Source: Aphrocallistes beatrix | Taxonomy: Eukaryota; Porifera; Hexactinellida; Sceptrulophora; Aphrocallistidae | Length of the DNA: 64,000 nucleotides | NCBI GenBank assembly: GCA_963281255.1 | Contig: OY725503.1 | Span: 1,612,001 to 1,676,000, forward strand | Direction of reading: 5' to 3' | Part shown: one piece after another, positions 58,660-64,000 of the stretch | How the letters are laid out: each line of letters starts with the position of its first letter | Numbering within the stretch: the first letter of the stretch is position 1 | Translations under genes and position numbers: made by a program | The notes under the pieces: model-generated | Database searches by the model: none | Seen by the model: only the letters and a program-made list of their open reading frames with translations | Told to the model about the DNA's origin: nothing

Positions 58660-60238
58660 CGCAATGATATGACTAATCGAAAAATCGCAAGTTTGATCTC
58701 AGATATTTAGCGATCACTGGTTCAGAAATAAAATTCTGATCGTTTCAAAAAAAAGATTTGTTCGGATCCGATCATTTGTTCTTGAGATATCGCTTATTAT
58801 AGGTAAAGTTCGGGCATAATATCCATCTAAGGTCCCGAAAGAGGCTGATGTCATATCTTAAAAACTATTGTAGATATATAATATATTATATCCTTAAATA
58901 AAAGGATATATGCGAAAATATATAGGTTCTTCGAACATTCCTTTGTCAAAAAATAAATAATTCTCGACTTATCATTGATTTAATTGTAATACAAATTCTA
59001 TGGAGAACTTTGAATCTATTAGAAAATAGCGAATCTAATCATTAAATATGTGTCCAAATTTAGCTATTGTGCTAAATAATGAATACAATTGTCGTTAATA
59101 ATGTGTACAGAAAAATTGGAGAACTTTTGATAATTATTTTGAAAGTTCTGGCCTTGGACCTCGCAGTTCGGTCAAAAACCCCCATTTAGGGTCCAAAAAG
59201 AGATATATATATATATCTCTGTAAATATAAGTCCAAATTCTTAGTTCTCACTTCCTAATACACTTTTTATGAGTGTACATATATGATTCTTTGATAATAA
59301 TTGCACTACACCCTATGGAATGTTAAGTTTTAGATTTTTGTCATATGATGACGTAGCATTTTTTGAAAATCCTAACTTCGAAACTAAAAGTCGTAGGCTT
59401 TCGCTCTAACTTCCTAATATACTTTTTGGAAGTTTTTTATCATTCTAAACTGATAGATTATACTTCGCAGTGCCAGGAATATGAATTATTATTTACAATT
59501 ATCTTAAAATATTCGGAGTCAGGGGACTCAAAGAAATTTGTGGATTTTCAGGGTACTTTTGCTATTTTTTGTAAATATTTGGTTCTAATATACCTAAATC
59601 AGCAGTATGAATGCGAATAAATGTCTGTGAATGCTTTTGTTCATTATTAATAACTCATTTTACATTCTTCTTAACACCTAAACTTAAAATCTCTATATCT
59701 CGGGACTTTAAAATTTCAAAATTGACCGTCTTTACAGAATTATTTCTCAAATTTGGTTTGAGATAGAAGTTTGAAAATTTCAAGAGTTGTTCCATATCAT
59801 TAGGCGATGAACGTAGGACCACCATTTTTTTGAGATATTCTAACTCGGTGTTTTTATTCCTGATTTCCACAAAAAAACAGACATTTTTGGCCCTTTTTTT
59901 TCGGACACCGACAAAATTTACAATTTTTGTCATTTTAACTTTCTTCTGGTCCTATGGAGTTGCAAATATGGTAAACTATCTATGATTCGATTTTGAAAGC
60001 ATTTGATTCCTTGGTATGTCCTAAACAATTCCTTGAGTGCCCAAATTTCTACTATTAAGATGTGCTAGCGGAAATCGAAAAAAACACTATCTCAAAAACT
60101 AGAAATGAGAATCAAAAACGGTTTGGAATGTGCCAGTATTTCTTGATGGAGATACTTCCCCACGCTTAACATCTCTTATAGCTCTACTTTCATCGTATGC
60201 TGTAAGCCAAATCATATGTTTTTTCGAGGGCGGTATCC
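58660..60238. mobile_element. Family C element, 5'-truncated diverged copy
   Basis: From about 58,660 the sequence follows the family C interior (AGATCCGATCATTTGTTC-type segments, CCTCCTCTAACTTCCTAATA-like stretches) to the end CGAGGGCGGTATCC at 60,238, then TTAA. The left end was lost where the family B element lies. Confidence 0.75.
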
Positions 60239-60242
60239 TTAA

Positions 60243-61127
60243 CGATTTTAGGCTAATCGTGTATTAATCCATTCGGCTATTACCACATCCTTGTTTTTTT
60301 ATGGTGAGGCATTATTAGAGTAGGCTATGCTTCAATTTAATAACATAATTTGAATTATAGATTTGATTCATGCTGGTATCTAACAATACAGCAGTTCTAA
60401 ATTTATCGAAGTTATTCGTGACAGAGAGATCTACACAAACTCTACATCTAGCTGTTAATGATTCAATATATGTCCCTTCTCAATCTATATATGCTCTTGC
60501 CCTTCAATTAATTTCAGCTCCTCCGAGAAAACTGCCATTTGTTGATAGAGTACTTCGCAGAGAGACTAAATCGGATTCTGTCAACCTTGGTTGATCGAAC
60601 TCAGAAGAAGCTTCATGTCTCCGTTTTCGACTTCGATTTGACCTTCACTGTGCCTGAATTCCCACTGAAAGATGGACTACTCTCAAATATTTGTGATGGT
60701 CTCTCGGTGTTTGTCAGAGTCTTGTCTGCAGAGAGGATGAGTGTCTCAACTTCTTGAACGACACCAACATTAGTTAGAACCACTTCCAGTCCTATTAGCC
60801 TCCCTATGGCTATGGCTAGCATCAACATTTCGGCTAGTTTGAGCTTGTTCCACTTGTTTTCGCCTCATCAACCCCTCTATTTATAGGGAATTTCCTTGTC
60901 AATCCACAGTAACTTTTTTTCTTGTTGATTTCGGCGTGATTACCTGACCCCCTAATCGAATCACCAGCAATTTCAATGCATTCAATCAATGTCCATTCCT
61001 CTTCATCCATTCGATTTGTTTTGCACTTCTACTATTTCTTTTTCCGAACTGTTTATGATTTTTTGGTACTTTGATGTATATATTTAGCCGTGTATAAGCA
61101 TATGCTACATACATCTATTATTATTGT
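60243..61127. other. No gene recognised
   Basis: Overlapping open frames on both strands (60,370-60,830) have better codon balance than the surrounding repeats, but no domain was recognised and stops interrupt each frame. It may be a decayed gene. Confidence 0.35.
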
Positions 61128-61195
61128 ACAGCGCACTTGAACATATTAATATGAAATCTGCGCTATATAAATGTATTTATTATTATCATTATTAT
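61128..61195 (+). repeat. LINE/SINE-type 3' tail
   Basis: GCGCACTTGAACATATTAAT then GCGCTATATAAATGTATTTA and ATTATT repeats match the 3' tails common to CR1/L2-type LINEs and the SINEs that use them. The body of the element is not recognised. Confidence 0.5.
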
Positions 61196-61679
61196 ACCAA
61201 ATGTAGTGGAACCTATTAATGCTGACGGTAATTGTTATTTTTCTACCTTGTCATTTCTAATCACTGGTAGTAAATGTGATCATAAACAGCTTAGTTCATT
61301 AATCGTAGATAAAATGTTAACTGTATTAAAGGTAGATTGTAATAAATTTTTAAGTTCGAAGTGTTTGTATCAACAAGGGAGTTATCGGAATATTCAAGAT
61401 TGGGTCATCAAGACTGTGATGAATAAAGCTGGTACTTGGGCAACGGATCTGGATATATTTGCTACGCCCTTATCATTAGAGACACATATTTAGGTATTTT
61501 AGGGACAGGAAGGGACACGTTGGGTTTGGTTTTCGGGTAAAAGATATAATTTTGATAGGTTTTAGCAGGAGCCAACTCCTTATGGAATCTAGATTCGAAA
61601 TTTGGGTTGCCAATATGTACCTATATTATCGCTTCAACCAAAACCAGACATCTCTTTCGAATATCTAGCCTAGCACTAG
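61191..61679 (+). pseudogene. OTU-type cysteine protease relic
   Basis: PINADGNCYFSTLSFLITGS contains the catalytic D-G-N-C of OTU deubiquitinases, followed by the expected helix, then GTWATDLDIFATPLSL (the W-A/G-T-D segment), GTRWVWFSGKRYNF and NLGCQYVPILSL (the last strand, where the catalytic His is Gln). Domains like this occur in host deubiquitinases and in some transposons, including Helitron-like ones. The C-terminal third is broken by in-frame TAG codons at 61,491, 61,500, 61,563, 61,590, 61,671 and 61,677. No TAA or TGA interrupts it. There is no ATG at the start; the frame is open through GTG. Confidence 0.7.
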
Positions 61680-62114
61680 ATATTGGGAGGGATAGTTGTA
61701 TATCTCGCTCTATTACCAGGTGTTTCCAAAAAGGCACCCTACACAAGATGAGATATGTTATCTTTTTACTTTTTTTACTCGATACAAGCAAGCTTCCAGC
61801 TCCGTAGTTCACTCTACTCCATTAAGTTTGATTGAAACTTTAATTAGGGAATTCGAAAATAGGATTTGCGAACTTTTATTCCCTGATATCATATGTAGAA
61901 GGAGAATTTTGCATATTTATACAATACGTTTTCTGCTTCTGAGGCCCCCCTCTCCTTTTTCAAAATTGGTATGTTTTTAATTATTGCACAGGAACTCAGT
62001 CTTTCTCCCCTAAATCGAATCTGCACTTATAGCTATATTTTGGTCAACTGATTTTGTAGAACCTGGGTCCTGAGCACGATAATATGTCTAGATATTTAGA
62101 TTATATAGGATATA
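61680..62114. other. No gene recognised
   Basis: Continues the OTU reading for a few dozen codons without recognisable motifs, then AT-rich sequence up to the Tc1 element. Confidence 0.35.
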
Positions 62115-62314
62115 CAGGGTGTCTCAAAAGTTTTTTCCGGTTTTATAATTAATCAAAATATTCCTTTTACATCAGTGCTTGCATTTAAACTCGCCCTTTT
62201 TTGAAAATATTTAACTTGAACGGTCATAACGTTTGAATGAAATACAAATCAATTGTATTTGTTAACATCTTGTGATTTTCTTGACCTCACTTCATCATCA
62301 ATATATAGTTTACT

Positions 62315-62849
62315 AGCGCGCTTCGCATGCTTGCGCTGCGCGGCTGGCAGACACTTCGTGTCCGCCGTGACATTGGTTAATTATAAGGGAGATATCATCT
62401 CTAAATATGTCCATCTTAGTTTTAAAATCGATATCACTCGAAAAAACACCAAATTTGTCAATTTTTAAAATTTTGATGAGTAATGATGACGTCATAGCAA
62501 AGTGATGAGTCATCATTTTTTGATGATAGTTGCATCATATGTGAGACGTGTTAGTACACAGATTCTATCAAAATTTCAGCCTTCTATCTCCTATAATAGC
62601 TGAGTTATGCCCGAATAACTGTGTTGCTTAACTTTTAAAAATGTGACAATGACGTCATAATTCCATGATGAGTCGACATTTTGGTCTGAGCTCAGAACTT
62701 ACTGGAGCCATAGCCAAAAGACTCCCACATGCCAAAAATTAGCTTTCTGTGCCCGCCAGTTTCTTCAATCAATTCGTTACAGATATATATATATATATAT
62801 AAATAAATATATAAATAAATATACATTAATCGAGTTTTAATAGTAAGGA
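62315..62849 (+). repeat. Family A repeat, nearly full copy
   Basis: The head lacks its first bases (starts CGCGCTTCGCATGC) and most of the GGCGCC palindrome. The second TGACGTCA lies near 62,650. The tail ends AAGGA at 62,849, four bases before the transposase ATG. Confidence 0.88.
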
Positions 62850-62853
62850 TATA

Positions 62854-63924
62854 ATGGATGTCCAAAATTCCAGAATTGGTAAGAGATTACGTGCAATCGG
62901 TATGTTAGAATCTGGTATTAGCCAGAAACAGATTGCTCAGACCTTAGGGGTTACAGTTAAGACTGTTTGGAATTGGAAAACGAAGAGTCTATCAGGCAAA
63001 TCCATGGCGGACAAACCTCGGTCTGGGCGTCCAACACGGCTTTCTCGCGTTCCTAAAATAATTATCAGAGAATCTCTAGGAAAAACGTTAGCAATCTACG
63101 CGAAAACTTGCTTGTAACGTTTCGAAAAATACACAGAGAGTTAGTAAAGACACTATACATCGCTATTTAAGGAATACCATCGGAGCAAAGCCATACAAAA
63201 TACCTTCGCATCCAAAATTGTCGGAAAAACAGAAGGAACAGAGGCTACAATTCTGCCTTAGTCATAAATTTTGGGATGAACAGGATTGGAAAAGGGTTAT
63301 TTTTAGTGATGAGAGTTCTTTTGAACTTTTCCATCCAACAAATTGGCAGAACGATCGGGTTTGGAGTCAGAATGCGCGAAATATTGAGCCTATTCAAACA
63401 GTTAAATTCCCGCCTAAAATCATGGTCTGGGGGATGATGAGTGGCACTGGGCTCTCGGAACTCCATTTTCTTTCTCCCAAACAATCTGTAAATGCAGAAT
63501 ACTATATAAAAGAAATTTTGGAGAAGTCCTGCCTTCCTACCTTGAAGAGAAGGAAAACTACAGGCCTAATGACAGAACGGAAAATGTGTCGTTTGATGTC
63601 CGAGGCCATTTTTATGCAGGATGGGGCTCCTGCCCATACCGCCAAAAAGACGCAAACCTGGCTTTCCAATCATATTCCAGGCTACTGGGCAAAAGGAATT
63701 TGGCCTAGCAATTCACCAGATTTGAATCCCATTGAAAATCTTTGGGCGATTATTCAAGCAGAGCTTGACAAGAAGAGACCAGCCACCAACTTGTCAGAGC
63801 TCGCTAATTACCTGGAAATATATGGAATGGACTCACGCCGTCGATTTTGGAGAATTTAATCTCAGGGATGCCTGCTCGAATTAATTCTTGTATCCAACTT
63901 AGAGGAGATTATATTAGCAGATAA
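62854..63924 (+). pseudogene. Tc1-like DD37E transposase with two frameshifts
   Basis: Residues ESGISQKQIAQTLGVTVKTV and RSGRPTRLS give the first helix-turn-helix and linker. Near 63,091 the frame shifts by one base; the second helix-turn-helix continues in another frame (STRKL, VSKDTIHRYL). The main part (63,218-63,859) has FSDESSFELF, FMQDGAPAHTAKKT and NPIENLWAII with 37 residues between the second Asp and Glu. A second frame change near 63,820 precedes the C-terminus, which resumes as LISGMPARIN to GDYISR before TAA at 63,922. All catalytic acids remain, so the copy died recently. Confidence 0.9.
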
Positions 63925-64000
63925 TATAAGATTTCTATACTATAGTTTACTAGTTATGGGTATTAGTACAACCGGAAAAAACTTTTGTGACACCCTGTAC

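Larger units (their letters stand above)
62115..63997. mobile_element. Tc1-like (DD37E) transposon, inactive, with family A inside
   Basis: CAGGGTGTCTCAAAAGTTTT at 62,115 is matched by the inverse of CAGGGTGTCACAAAAGTTTT ending at 63,997, with TA at 62,113-62,114 and 63,998-63,999. It is 1,883 bp, of which 535 bp is a family A copy between the left terminus and the transposase frame. Confidence 0.88.

Noticed and set aside
60539..60828. Overlapping frames as a host gene
   Set aside because: No motif was recognised on either strand and each frame is closed by stops within about 75 codons; kept only as an unexplained stretch.

Overview
The window looks like a piece of an AT-rich invertebrate metazoan genome. 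It holds parts or all of three animal-type host genes: an adhesion G-protein-coupled receptor with Ig, GAIN and GPS-like parts, a type I PIP5 kinase and a DHX33-type helicase. The receptor has short introns (mostly about 70-120 bp). Nearly everything else is eukaryotic DNA-transposon material. A sponge or another short-intron invertebrate would fit, but the sequence alone does not settle the species.

Layout: 1-2.7 kb (minus strand) is the 3' part of the adhesion GPCR, cut by the window edge; it carries an in-frame TAG and a frame break, so it may be a pseudogene. 3.15-4.6 kb is a tandem array of the commonest repeat here (family A). 4.8-8.1 kb holds a dead Mutator-like transposase, a RING-like relic and a transposon with inverted subterminal repeats. 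9.6-11.7 kb is a large fold-back repeat. 12.4-17.7 kb is a nest of at least five transposons, one of which is a complete Tc1-like element (13,214-14,557) with an apparently intact DD37E transposase. The PIP5K gene is at 18.1-20.1 kb. More family A copies and mariner relics fill 21-25 kb. The DHX33-like helicase is at 26.8-28.7 kb. From 29.3 to 64 kb there are fold-back elements (two related ones at 31.5-34.2 and 37.6-39.5 kb, a larger one at 41.6-45.1 kb), TTAA-flanked elements (51.5-60.2 kb, one copy inserted inside another), a dead OTU-protease fragment and a second, broken Tc1/DD37E element at the right edge.

Family A is the dominant repeat: about 15 full or partial copies of roughly 500-550 bp. 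Each full copy has a GC-rich palindromic head that ends in CTTG before a T, a body carrying two TGACGTCA palindromes and a TGAGTCA, a (TA)n stretch, and a tail that begins TCCTTACTATT after an A. The terminal structure recalls non-autonomous Helitron-like elements, but no replicase is present, so that assignment is an inference.

The three host genes show no sign of working together. The PIP5 kinase acts on phosphoinositides at membranes, the helicase on RNA, and the receptor at the cell surface. The biology of interest in this window is the transposon layering: several insertions have exact target-site duplications, and two have an unoccupied site within the same window for comparison.
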